From contig NZ_BMVY01000002.1 in NCBI RefSeq assembly GCF_014650955.1, positions 496,001-560,000 of the forward strand: a stretch of DNA of 64,000 nt. Reading direction: 5' to 3'. Numbering within the stretch: the first letter of the stretch is position 1; the number at the start of each line of letters is the position of its first letter. Origin of the DNA: Streptomyces tauricus. GTDB lineage: Bacteria; Actinomycetota; Actinomycetes; Streptomycetales; Streptomycetaceae. The position numbers were made by a program, and so were the translations under genes. The notes beneath the pieces are model-generated. The model was not told the origin of the DNA and did not search any database. It saw only the letters and a list, made by a program, of their open reading frames with translations. Shown in pieces: positions 1-7,705 of this stretch.

Positions 1-506
1 GTTCGCGGGCGGGCGGCGCGCCGAACCAGGTGAGCAGACCGCTGGACCCGTCGAGCCGGGTGTCGGTGAGCACCGAGAGCCGCCCGGCGCTGTCCTCCTT
101 GGGCAGCGGCTCGACCTCGTGTCCCGCGACCAGGAAAGGGGCGTCCGCCGCCGCCTTCGCGCCGGTGACCGTGGCGACATGGACCACGCAGGGACACGGT
201 TCGGGCGGTTCGGTGACCGGCAGTTTCTTGCTGAACCGGCCCTTCGCGTCGGTGGTGACGGCCCGTCCGTCGGCGTTGGCGCAGGAGTTGGTACCGCCGA
301 TCACGCCCCGGTCGGTCGAGGACTGACCGCAGATGAGCAACATCAGCAGGGCGTTCGCCCGCCATCCACTGCCGCTCACCGTGATCGACCCGCCGGTCCC
401 CGCCTGGGACTTGGAGAGCTTCACCTGCGGCTTCTCCGCCGCGGAGGCGGTCACCCCCGCCAGCGGGCACAGGACAAGCGCGAGCACCGCCACCAGGGCG
501 GGCATC
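1..506 (-). CDS. Secreted Ig-like surface protein, partial (C-terminus beyond left edge)
   Basis: I translated the reverse strand myself; the frame stays open from an ATG at 506 to the window edge (168 codons). The protein begins with a short signal peptide (MPALVAVLALVLCPLAG then TASAAEK), followed by an extracellular-looking region starting KPQVKLSKSQAGTGGSITVSG, which resembles bacterial Ig-like or neocarzinostatin-like beta domains. Four Cys lie in the mature part. It sits 61 bp downstream of a DUF916-like membrane protein on the same strand and is probably co-transcribed with it and with the LPQTG protein further upstream. In-frame GTG codons lie just before the ATG and could also be used. 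The exact family is not recognised; the secreted, beta-rich nature is inference. The 3' end is missing. Confidence 0.7.
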
Positions 507-567
507 CGCACCCCCACGGCCTCCCGGCAGCGGCGCACCCTTCCGCCCCCGCCACCCACGTCACCGC

Positions 568-1536
568 TCACATCGCCGCTCCCGTCGTCTCGACTTCCGA
601 CGTCCCGACTCCCGTCGTGTCGACCTCCGTACGCGGCCGCTCGGCGCCCCCAGTCCACCCGGACCGCCCCCGCCGCCGCACATGTCGTACACGTCGTACA
701 CGTCGTACGAACCAGAGGGCGCCCCCCGCGCACACCGCGAGCCCGGACAACGCGCCCACCACCCCCGCCGTCCGCGGCACGAACCACACGCGTGCGTCCG
801 CCCCGGCACGGACCCCGCCCTCCGCCGTGACCGTCAGCCCGACGTCGACCCCGTCGAGGGCGGGCGGATCGGGCCAGGGTTCGTCGAGCCGGACGCGGCG
901 GCCGGGAAGCAGTTCGACGGGCAGGGTGCGCGGGGCCCGGTCGAGAACTTCGCCGAACAATCCCTCGGCGCGTACGGCGAGCCTCGGGGTCAGCACGGTG
1001 GTGCCGCGGTTGACCAGTTCGTAGGAGATCAGGCCGTCATGGATCCGCACGTGCTCGACCGTGAGCGCCGAGAGGGTCGGTCCGCCGACGCGCAGCTGGA
1101 CCCGTACGGCCGCGGTCCGGCCCCCGGCGCTCGCGAGGATCGCGCCGGGGTGGTCACCGGGCGCGGTGTCCGCCGGGACGCTGACGGTGAAGGGCACGTC
1201 GGCGCGGGTGCGCGCGGGAATCCGTACCGTCCGCTCGGCGAAGGTGATCCAGGCCCCGGTGTCCTTCGCCCGCGCCCGTACGGAGAGCGTTCCGTCGGCG
1301 CCGTTGTCGGCGTCGGCGCCGCGGAGCCGTACCGTCAGCGGCTTTCCGCCGGGGTTGCGCACCGACACGGTGTCCTGGAGGACCGTGCCGGGCGCGCCCT
1401 CGGCGTAGAAGTACGGCCGGCCGTCGCGCCCGCCCGCCGAGGGCACGACGGACCAGTCGTCGGCGGCCACGGAGACCGGGGAGGCGCCGAGCACGGTCAC
1501 GGAGGCGAGGCAGAGGGCACGGACGGCGAACGGCAT
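568..1536 (-). CDS. DUF916-like (WxL peptidoglycan-binding type) secreted membrane protein
   Basis: 322 aa. A signal peptide ends near residue 24 (SPVSVAADD). The next ~120 residues carry the pattern DDWSVVPS...FYAEGAPGT..QDTVSVRN, typical of actinobacterial DUF916 proteins: an Ig-like domain thought to hold surface proteins to peptidoglycan. A second beta domain follows, then one transmembrane helix (AGVVGALSGLAVCAGGALWF, about 265-285) and a very basic tail (RRVRRVRHVRRRGR). The tail is encoded by short tandem repeats of TCGTACACG type and may vary in length between strains. The gene lies 37 bp after the LPQTG protein and 61 bp before the partial secreted protein, so the three likely form one surface-protein operon. 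Family assignment is from motif memory; the ligand is unknown. Confidence 0.75.
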   Translation of the reverse strand: MPFAVRALCLASVTVLGASPVSVAADDWSVVPSAGGRDGRPYFYAEGAPGTVLQDTVSVRNPGGKPLTVRLRGADADNGADGTLSVRARAKDTGAWITFAERTVRIPARTRADVPFTVSVPADTAPGDHPGAILASAGGRTAAVRVQLRVGGPTLSALTVEHVRIHDGLISYELVNRGTTVLTPRLAVRAEGLFGEVLDRAPRTLPVELLPGRRVRLDEPWPDPPALDGVDVGLTVTAEGGVRAGADARVWFVPRTAGVVGALSGLAVCAGGALWFVRRVRRVRHVRRRGRSGWTGGAERPRTEVDTTGVGTSEVETTGAAM

Positions 1537-1573
1537 CGGCGGCTCCGAGGCAGAAGGGCTGGTGCGGGGCGGT

Positions 1574-2278
1574 TCAGCCGCGGGCCTGGTTGCGCCGGGT
1601 CAGCCACAGCACGCCCGCCGCGCCCGCCAGCAGGACGGTGCCGCCGAGCGTGCCGAGGGCGATCGCGGAGTCCTCGGGTCCGGTCTGCGGCAGCTCCTCA
1701 CCGCCGGCCGGAGCGTCCTGCGCCGAGCCGGAGGAGCCGGAGGTGCTGCCGCCACCGGCCGCCGCGGCGACGGTCAGGGTCAGCGATGGCTTCGGGTTGT
1801 TGCCGGGTGTGCAGGTGGTCGTCGTACCGAGGGCCTCGATGGTCAGTACACCCGCGGTGAAGGTGACCTTGCCGCTTCCCTTCGGGGTGTACGTCCCGGA
1901 CAGATCGGTGATCTTGATGGGGGTGTTGGCGGGGATCGCGTCCGGGTTCGCGGGGCCCTTGACCGCCACGGTCCCGCTGTCGGCGCCGCCGAGTTTGATG
2001 ACCGCGCTCGGGTTCATCGCGCCCTTGCCCAGTTCGACGGGGCTGGACGAGACACCCTTCTCGAAGGTCATCGTGAGCCGGTAGCCGCTGCCGCTCTTGA
2101 CGCTCTTGATATCGATGGGCGAGACGGCTGATTTATCACCAATAGGGGTTTTGCACTGATAGTTGACGTCCACCACGTCGGCCCGGGCTGCGGGGGCGGC
2201 CATCAGCACCGCCGAGCCGGCCAGGGCCGCGGCGGACGCGAGCGCGGCGGTTCGTTTCTGGTACGTCCGGTATGACAC
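1574..2278 (-). CDS. Secreted surface protein with C-terminal LPQTG sortase signal
   Basis: 234 aa. An N-terminal Sec signal peptide ends around PAARA-DVVDV (residue 33). The mature part is a ~140-residue beta-rich region with one Cys pair (Cys42 and a CTPG Cys near 157). A Gly/Ser linker follows, then a classic sorting signal: LPQTG, a hydrophobic helix (IALGTLGGTVLLAGAAGVLW) and a positive tail RRNQARG. Sortases cleave such motifs between Thr and Gly and link the protein to peptidoglycan. The folded region resembles proteins found beside DUF916 genes, consistent with the gene 37 bp downstream. The start ATG (TATGACACGG context on the plus strand) is followed at once by the basic n-region. 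Its role on the cell surface is unknown. Confidence 0.82.
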   Translation of the reverse strand: MSYRTYQKRTAALASAAALAGSAVLMAAPAARADVVDVNYQCKTPIGDKSAVSPIDIKSVKSGSGYRLTMTFEKGVSSSPVELGKGAMNPSAVIKLGGADSGTVAVKGPANPDAIPANTPIKITDLSGTYTPKGSGKVTFTAGVLTIEALGTTTTCTPGNNPKPSLTLTVAAAAGGGSTSGSSGSAQDAPAGGEELPQTGPEDSAIALGTLGGTVLLAGAAGVLWLTRRNQARG

Positions 2279-2890
2279 GGTCCCCTCATTCCCGAAGGCG
2301 TTCCTGACACCGTTCCTGACGAAGTTCCTGACGGAACATCAGATCGGCCGTCAAGGTACGCCCGGCCCCTTGCCGAGGGAAGACAAAGCGCACACCGGAT
2401 CCACAGGATTCCAACGCACAAGAACCCCTACCGCCCCACACCCAGAGCGCCGAAGGCCATCAGGGGGCGCGGGAACCGGCACCCGAGGGCCCGAAGCCCC
2501 GACAGGGGCGCGGGGAACGACGCACGGGGACCCGAAGCCCCGACAGGGGCGCGGGGAACGACGCACGGGGACCCGAAGCCCCGACAGGGGCGCGGGGAAC
2601 TGCGCACGGGGGCCGAAGGCCCCCAAGGGACACGGGTACCGGCACCCGAAGGACCGAAGACCCTCAAGGGGGGCACGGGGAACTACACCCGAAGACCGAA
2701 GACCCTTAAGGGGGGCACGGGAACGGCGCCCGGAGGGCCGAAGGCCCTTAAGGGGCGCGGGGAACTGCGCGACCAGCACAGACCGACCCGCAGCCAAACC
2801 CCACCAGCCAAAGGCACCCCGCAGGGACCCACACCCCCGGAGGGGATAGGCAACCCAACCCACAGGGCAACGCCAAACCACAGCGGAGCG
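2279..2890. repeat. Gene-free repeat tract with 41-bp tandem units and GGGGCGCGGGGAAC cores
   Basis: No credible gene. From about 2445 to 2775 the sequence consists of units containing CCGAAG, a short variable part and AGGGGCGCGGGGAACKRCGC. Three near-identical copies are spaced exactly 41 bp apart (CCGAAGCCCC at 2491, 2532 and 2573) and are followed by degenerate copies up to 2768. The same core occurs near 25.6, 32.9-33.1, 40.4-40.5 and 48.3 kb. Open frames across it are repeat-driven and lack start signals. Positions 2279-2440 hold the promoter region of the minus-strand LPQTG gene. Confidence 0.8.
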
Positions 2891-3394
2891 CTACGCGGGG
2901 GCCCCCAACTCCGCCCAAACAGTCTTCCCCGCAACCCCCTCCGCCCGGATCACACCCCAGTCCAGGCACAACCGCTGCACGATGAACATCCCGTGCCCCC
3001 CGGGCCGCCCGGCCCGGTGCGGCGTCCGCGGCGCGGGCTGACCGGCCCCGCGGTCGGAGACCTCGATCCGCAGCACCTTGTTCTCGCAGGAGATCCAGAG
3101 CTCGTCCGGACCCTCCGCGTGCAGACAGGCGTTGGTGACGAGCTCGGAGACGACCAGCAGCACATCCTCCGCCGCGGCCCGCCGATCGGCGGTGGCCGCG
3201 GGCAGCCACCCCCACTCGTACAGCGCCTGCCTGGCGAAGTCACGGGCGAGCGGGACGACGCCGCTCTCGCCGTCGAAGTTCAGCCGGCGGGCGTGGCGCC
3301 CGGGGGGCGTACCGCCCGGAGACGCCCCGGAAGCGCCGCCGTCGCCCGATTCAGGGCCGCGGTCGCCCGGCGAGTAAGGCCGGGTGGTGCTCAT
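2891..3394 (-). CDS. prsI: Anti-sigma factor kinase, HATPase_c (RsbW/PrsI type)
   Basis: 167 aa. A disordered Gly/Pro-rich N-terminus (about 1-35) precedes a GHKL ATPase domain. The N-box is ELVTNACLHA (about 88-97), the G1 box is DRGAG, and the G2-like segment is GGHGMFIVQRL. RsbW-type proteins bind a SigB-family sigma factor and phosphorylate a STAS antagonist, releasing or holding sigma. The partners are adjacent: a STAS gene 294 bp upstream on the same strand and a divergent SigB-family sigma gene. The start ATG at 3394 has AGGTGAAG upstream. The symbol is by analogy with the S. coelicolor sigI/prsI/arsI locus and is from memory. Biochemical pairing is inferred from position. Confidence 0.8.
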   Translation of the reverse strand: MSTTRPYSPGDRGPESGDGGASGASPGGTPPGRHARRLNFDGESGVVPLARDFARQALYEWGWLPAATADRRAAAEDVLLVVSELVTNACLHAEGPDELWISCENKVLRIEVSDRGAGQPAPRTPHRAGRPGGHGMFIVQRLCLDWGVIRAEGVAGKTVWAELGAPA

Positions 3395-3688
3395 CAGCGC
3401 TTCACCTCACCGATTCACCAGTTCACGATCACGATTCAAGACTCAGTTCTCAGCACATTCAGCACACGGGACGCACTCGGAAAGCTCGGGACACTCGGGC
3501 TCCGGGAGTGGTCCGGGACTGCCGCGTACTCGCCGTTGGGTCCGTTGACATATTCAGGATGTCTCCTGCCCGACCGAACCGTCGGAACACCCACTTGTTC
3601 GGTACGGATGACGAGACCCCGATATCGCGTTGATCACGTCGAAGGCGACCCGGACACAACTGTGCCGCAGGACAGCACCCCGGAGCGA

Positions 3689-4156
3689 CTACTCACCCCG
3701 ATCGGCCGCGGAGGCCCGGCCCTCGGCCGCACCGCCCTCGGGCCCCGCCGCCGCGGAGCCGTCCGCCGTGGAGTCGCCTGCCCCGCTCTTGTCGTCCAAT
3801 GCCGCTTCCAGCGTGTCGTGCACGGTGAAGACGGCTTCTGCTCCGGTGATCTCGAAGACCCGGGCCACCACCGGCAGCATTCCTGCCAGATGGACCCCAC
3901 CACCGGCGGCCTCGGCGCGCAGCCGAGCGCCGAGGAGGACGTTCAGTCCGGTGGAGTCGCAGAACTCCAACCGTGAACAGTCCACGACGAGGCGCACGAA
4001 CCCGCGGTCGAGGCAGTCCTCGACCGGTTCGCGCAGAAGATCCGCCGTATGGTGATCCAGCTCACCCGCCGGGGTGACGACGGCACTAGTGCCCTCTTCT
4101 CGCACCTCGACCAGAAGCCGGCCCGACTGTGCGCTGCCGACCGTCCCGCGGTCCAT
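3689..4156 (-). CDS. arsI: Anti-anti-sigma factor, STAS domain (ArsI-like)
   Basis: 155 aa. The STAS domain spans about residues 12-115. The conserved phosphorylation loop is FCDSTGLNVLL, with Ser68 as the expected target of the cognate HATPase kinase. The C-terminal ~35 residues are a low-complexity Gly/Ala/Asp tail. I chose ATG 4156 because GGAAGAGAG lies directly upstream; an in-frame upstream extension to 4363 has no support and runs into the divergent sigma promoter region. It sits between the kinase gene (same strand) and the sigma gene (opposite strand), the usual partner-switch arrangement. When unphosphorylated it should bind the kinase and free sigma. The symbol is by analogy only. 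Confidence 0.82.
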   Translation of the reverse strand: MDRGTVGSAQSGRLLVEVREEGTSAVVTPAGELDHHTADLLREPVEDCLDRGFVRLVVDCSRLEFCDSTGLNVLLGARLRAEAAGGGVHLAGMLPVVARVFEITGAEAVFTVHDTLEAALDDKSGAGDSTADGSAAAGPEGGAAEGRASAADRGE

Positions 4157-4407
4157 GCCGTCTCTCTCTTCCGACCGATGTGGTTGTTCGTTGACGCACT
4201 CGAACCCTACGCCTTCCCTGCACACTCTGACACCCGAACAACCGCCAAGAATCGGACATTTCACCGCATAACTCACTTGCGAGAGGGTCACGAAAGCGGG
4301 TAGGGCTAGTAGAGACAGTTTTCGACACGGCCGGCTTTGGAGGCGCCGCACACCGCAGTGCACGTATTGGCATCGGCAGCCATATGCCGAGAACGATGGA
4401 GGACATC

Positions 4408-5307
4408 ATGTCACCCCGGCTCGACGCATCGCAGGCCCAGAGGGCGACGTCGACACGCCCTCTGGACGAACTGGAAGAAGAGTCCGCCGACGAGAACGCC
4501 GGCCTCGCCGGGCTTCCCGAGATCCCCCCGTTCGCGGAGGTCGGCCCGGTCGACGCGCGAGCACTCTCCAAGACTCTCTTCGCGCGACTCGAGACGCTGG
4601 AGGAAGGCACCTCCGAGTACTCGTACGTCCGCAACACCCTCGTCGAACTCAACCTCGCACTGGTCAAGTTCGCCGCCTCCCGGTTCCGCTCCCGCAGCGA
4701 ACCCATGGAAGACATCATCCAGGTCGGCACGATCGGCCTGATCAAAGCAATCGACCGCTTCGAGCTGAGCCGTGGCGTCGAGTTCCCGACATTCGCGATG
4801 CCAACCATCGTCGGTGAGATCAAGCGCTTCTTCCGCGACACGTCATGGTCCGTGCGCGTACCGCGAAGGCTTCAGGAACTCCGTCTCGACCTGGCCAAGG
4901 CGGGCGACGAACTCGCGCAGCAGCTGGACCGCGCTCCGACGGTGGGAGAGCTGGCGGAGCGTCTGGGGCTGTCGAACGACGAGGTCGTCGAGGGCATGGC
5001 CGCGTCCAACGCCTACACAGCCAGCTCGCTGGACGCCCAGCCCGAGGAGGACGACTCCGAGGGCGCGCTGGCCGACCGCATCGGTTACGAGGACCACGGG
5101 CTCGAAGGCATCGAGTACGTCGAGTCGTTGAAGCCGCTGATCGCCGAACTTCCGCAGCGCGACCGGCAGATCCTGTCGCTGCGCTTCGTCGCCAACCTGA
5201 CCCAGTCGGAGATCGGCGAGGAGCTGGGCATCTCGCAGATGCACGTGTCGCGACTGCTGTCGCGGACGCTGGTGCGGCTGCGCAGGGGGCTGACCGTCGA
5301 GGAGTGA
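4408..5307 (+). CDS. sigI: RNA polymerase sigma factor, SigB/SigF family (SigI-like)
   Basis: 299 aa. An acidic N-terminus precedes region 2 (EDIIQVGTIGLIKAIDRFE, then GVEFPTFAMPTIVGEIKRFF), region 3 (LDRAPTVGELAERLGLSNDEV) and region 4 with an HTH (LTQSEIGEELGISQMHVSRL). These match the stress and sporulation SigB/SigF/SigI class, which directs RNA polymerase to GTTT-N(14-16)-GGGTAT-like promoters. The start is ATG 4408, preceded by GGAGG at 4398-4402 with 5-nt spacing; the upstream in-frame ATGs at 4384 and 4396 have no such site. It diverges from its STAS and HATPase regulators. A strong hairpin terminator follows at 5345-5383. The family is certain; the paralogue name rests on remembered gene order. 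Confidence 0.88.
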   Translation: MSPRLDASQAQRATSTRPLDELEEESADENAGLAGLPEIPPFAEVGPVDARALSKTLFARLETLEEGTSEYSYVRNTLVELNLALVKFAASRFRSRSEPMEDIIQVGTIGLIKAIDRFELSRGVEFPTFAMPTIVGEIKRFFRDTSWSVRVPRRLQELRLDLAKAGDELAQQLDRAPTVGELAERLGLSNDEVVEGMAASNAYTASSLDAQPEEDDSEGALADRIGYEDHGLEGIEYVESLKPLIAELPQRDRQILSLRFVANLTQSEIGEELGISQMHVSRLLSRTLVRLRRGLTVEE

Positions 5308-5344
5308 CCCTCCAGTAGCGACACTTTCGCCGTACGTACGGCAT

Positions 5345-5383
5345 GCGCGGGGCCGAGCCGGCCGGACCGGCTCGGCCCCGCGC
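5345..5383 (+). terminator. Intrinsic terminator after sigma factor gene
   Basis: A perfect 17-bp stem (5345-5361 with 5367-5383, GC-rich) and a 5-nt loop CCGGA are followed by TTTCTGT. It lies 37 bp after the sigma stop codon and before the next plus-strand gene, so it probably separates the two transcripts. Confidence 0.85.
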
Positions 5384-5517
5384 TTTCTGTCAGCGTTACC
5401 CAGGGATACCCCTTTCCCCTCCGGTCACCTTCCCTCACTATGGGCACCCGGCAAACTGGCTGGTACGTCAGCAGTCGGCTGAGTGGGCGGCGGTACGGGC
5501 GCGGAGGAGGCGGACGC

Positions 5518-7071
5518 ATGGCTCGGGGCGAGGGCGACGACGATCGGCCCGGCGGAGGGGTGCACACGGGGGCGTCCGACGCGCGACTCACCGAACTGCT
5601 GCGCGCCGACGCCACGACCGGGGACGCGGCGCTGGAGGAACTGCGCGCCCGCCACCGGAGCGCGGTGCTCGCGTACGCCCGGCTGTGCACCACGGGCGAG
5701 TACGCGGCCCGGGAGCTGACGGCCCACGCGTTCACGCTCGCCGCGCGGGAGACCGTACGCGGGGTCGATCCGCGCGGGCCCTGGCGGCACCAACTCCTGC
5801 TGCTGTCCTGGCGGGTGGCCGTCGCGTGGGCCGGGGACCAGCGCTCCCGACGGCTCGACCCCGGACTGCTCGCGCGGCTGCACGAGGCCGGTCCCGGCGG
5901 CCCGAACCCGCCGATGCTCGACGCGTTCCGCTCGCTGCCCGCCCGGATCCAGGGCCTGATCTGGTACGGGCTGGTCGAGCGGGAGCCCGAGGACGAGACG
6001 GCGGGACTGCTGGGGGTCACGCGCCAGGACGTGACGTACGGGCTGGAGTCGTCGCTCCAGGTGTTGCGCGCGACCTTCCTGAAGTCCCACCTCGCCGCGT
6101 CCGGGAACCCGCGCTGCCAGGACTTCCGCCGACTGATCGAGGAGTCGGTACGCCCGGACAATCCCCGTCACAGCACGGATCTGCGCACCCACATGGCCGA
6201 GTGCGAACACTGCGCCACGGCCTACGAGGTGCTCTCCGCGCTGCGGGACGATCCGCGTACGGCGCTGGCCGAGGGCCTGCTGCCGTGGGGCGGCACGGCG
6301 TACGTGCCGACCGCCGGGCCCCGGCCGCACGACCACGAGCGTGCCGAGTCAAGGCCGTGGTCGGCGCTGCAAACCTGGCCGCGGTCCCGCCGCCTCGTCC
6401 TGACCTCGGCGGCACTAGGCGTGGCCCTGGCCCCACTGCTCCTCTTCCTCACGCCCTCGGGGGACTCACAACCCCAGGGGGCGAACGGCACGGCGACTCC
6501 GACACGCCCACCGGTGACGGTGACGGCCACGGTCCCCACGACACAGCTGCCCTCCGCGACGAGCACGACGAAACCGCCGAAGCAGACGCGCAGCCCGAGC
6601 CCGTCGAAGCCCACGACCCCGGCCCCGAGCCCGTCCCGTACGAAGCACACCCCGCCGCCGTCGCCGCCCGGCGGGAGCTACGCCCAGGTGGTCAATCTCG
6701 CCTCGGGCCGCTGTCTGGACATCCGCAACGGCGACCTGGAGAAGGGCACGGACGTGATCACGGCCCCGTGTTCCGCCTCCCGCACGCAGCGCTGGCGGGT
6801 CGACGCGGACGAGGGCGCTCTGCGGTCGTACGCCGACCCCGACTTCTGCCTGGACAGCCGGGGCGCGACCGACGACGGCGTGGGCATCTGGGAATGCGAC
6901 TCGCTCGACGGCCACAACGGCCCGAACCTACGCTTCGCGGTCACCCCGACGGGCACCCTCACCCCGGCCATAGCCCCGGACCACGCCCTGACCCCGACGG
7001 GCGACAACACCCTGGCCCTGGCACCGGACACGGGAGGGCGGGGCCAGCGATGGAGGGCGGGGGCGGCCTGA
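5518..7071 (+). CDS. ECF sigma-like protein fused to zinc-finger, membrane helix and ricin-type lectin
   Basis: 517 aa. Residues about 25-115 look like sigma region 2 (LRARHRSAVLAYARLCTTG...AFTLAARE). Residues about 130-190 look like region 4 (FRSLPARIQGLIWYGLVER, then LLGVTRQDVTYGLESSLQVL). A ZAS-type zinc motif follows, H225-x3-C229-x2-C232 (HMAECEHC). Next come one transmembrane helix (about 292-311), a Thr/Pro-rich spacer, and a C-terminal ricin B beta-trefoil from about 385 (GRCLDIRNG, then QRWRVD, then FCLDSRG). Sigma-like and anti-sigma elements are thus in one membrane protein with a sugar-binding domain predicted outside. The start is ATG 5518 with GGAGGAGG upstream. It may act as a membrane-tethered regulator or no longer bind polymerase; function is not known. 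Confidence 0.8.
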   Translation: MARGEGDDDRPGGGVHTGASDARLTELLRADATTGDAALEELRARHRSAVLAYARLCTTGEYAARELTAHAFTLAARETVRGVDPRGPWRHQLLLLSWRVAVAWAGDQRSRRLDPGLLARLHEAGPGGPNPPMLDAFRSLPARIQGLIWYGLVEREPEDETAGLLGVTRQDVTYGLESSLQVLRATFLKSHLAASGNPRCQDFRRLIEESVRPDNPRHSTDLRTHMAECEHCATAYEVLSALRDDPRTALAEGLLPWGGTAYVPTAGPRPHDHERAESRPWSALQTWPRSRRLVLTSAALGVALAPLLLFLTPSGDSQPQGANGTATPTRPPVTVTATVPTTQLPSATSTTKPPKQTRSPSPSKPTTPAPSPSRTKHTPPPSPPGGSYAQVVNLASGRCLDIRNGDLEKGTDVITAPCSASRTQRWRVDADEGALRSYADPDFCLDSRGATDDGVGIWECDSLDGHNGPNLRFAVTPTGTLTPAIAPDHALTPTGDNTLALAPDTGGRGQRWRAGAA

Positions 7072-7097
7072 ACCGCCCGCGCCGCGATCCATGAGGC

Positions 7098-7574
7098 TCA
7101 CACGGCGGCCAGGTCGCACCATACGTACTTGCCTCGGTTGCCGTGTCTGAACAGGGGTTGCCAGCCCCAGGCGTCGGAGCAGGCGCGGACCAGGGCGAGG
7201 CCCCTGCCGCCCTCGGTGTCCGTGAGACCGGTCAACTCCCCGGGCGGCTCGGGCGGTTCGGGGTCCGCGTCCCACGCGCCGATCTGCAGGACCCCGAGCG
7301 ACCAGCAGACCCGCAGGGTCGCGGGCCCCTTCGTGTGCAGTACGGCGTTGGCGACCAGCTCGGCCGCGAGGAGTTCGGCGACGTCGACGAGGCGGATCAG
7401 GCCGTGCATGGTGAGGATGAGCCGAAGGGTGCGCCGGCAGACGGTGACGCCCCGGGGGTCGTTGGGGATGGACACGGAGTACTCCCAGGGCAGGGTCTCG
7501 GTTTCGGGCACGCGGCAGCTCCAGGGGTGGGGTGGGGTGAGTCGCACGGGCGGTGTCAGAGCCGCAACCGTCAT
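7098..7574 (-). CDS. ATP-binding regulatory protein, HATPase_c family
   Basis: 158 aa. The N-box is ELVANAVLHTKGP (about 75-87) and a G2-like GGRGLALVRACSDAWGW lies near 125. The G1 position reads DADPEPP, so Mg-ATP binding may be weakened. Streptomyces encodes many such RsbW-like proteins beside XRE-DUF5753 and DUF397 genes, and exactly that pair lies divergently upstream (7706-8765). The ATG at 7574 is the most likely start: the homologous region begins soon after it, and the longer frame to 7829 overlaps the divergent regulator. No strong ribosome binding site is visible. A role in a whiJ/abaA-type developmental switch is inference from context. Confidence 0.72.
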   Translation of the reverse strand: MTVAALTPPVRLTPPHPWSCRVPETETLPWEYSVSIPNDPRGVTVCRRTLRLILTMHGLIRLVDVAELLAAELVANAVLHTKGPATLRVCWSLGVLQIGAWDADPEPPEPPGELTGLTDTEGGRGLALVRACSDAWGWQPLFRHGNRGKYVWCDLAAV

Positions 7575-7628
7575 GGCAGGACGAAGCGGTGCGCTTCCGC
7601 AGCGTGTGCGGTGCGTCACTGACAGTAG

Positions 7629-7644
7629 GGTAGTAATTCCTACC
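7629..7644. promoter_or_regulatory. Inverted repeat GGTAG-N6-CTACC, candidate operator
   Basis: A short dyad with 5-bp arms lies between the divergent HATPase gene (start 7574) and the XRE regulator gene (start 7706), 62 bp before the latter. The position suits a binding site for the XRE protein; no experimental support. Confidence 0.35.
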
Positions 7645-7705
7645 GTTGCAACCGATTGACGTAATCTGACTCCGAACGAGGAACCCCAGAGAGGCAGTTG
7701 CCTGA

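Noticed and set aside
682..1860. Plus-strand frame of 392 codons over the surface-protein locus
   Set aside because: It is antisense to two genes with clear signal peptides and sorting signals, and its translation is low-complexity.
2445..2775. CRISPR array
   Set aside because: The repeats are adjacent and without unique spacers, and no cas genes are present.
2351..2881. Long minus-strand open frame across the 41-bp repeat tract
   Set aside because: Its sequence is only repeat-encoded Pro/Arg/Gly peptides, several overlapping frames are equally open, and there is no ribosome binding site.
3689..4363. Extended STAS gene start at 4363
   Set aside because: The extension enters the sigma-gene promoter region, while ATG 4156 has a good ribosome binding site.
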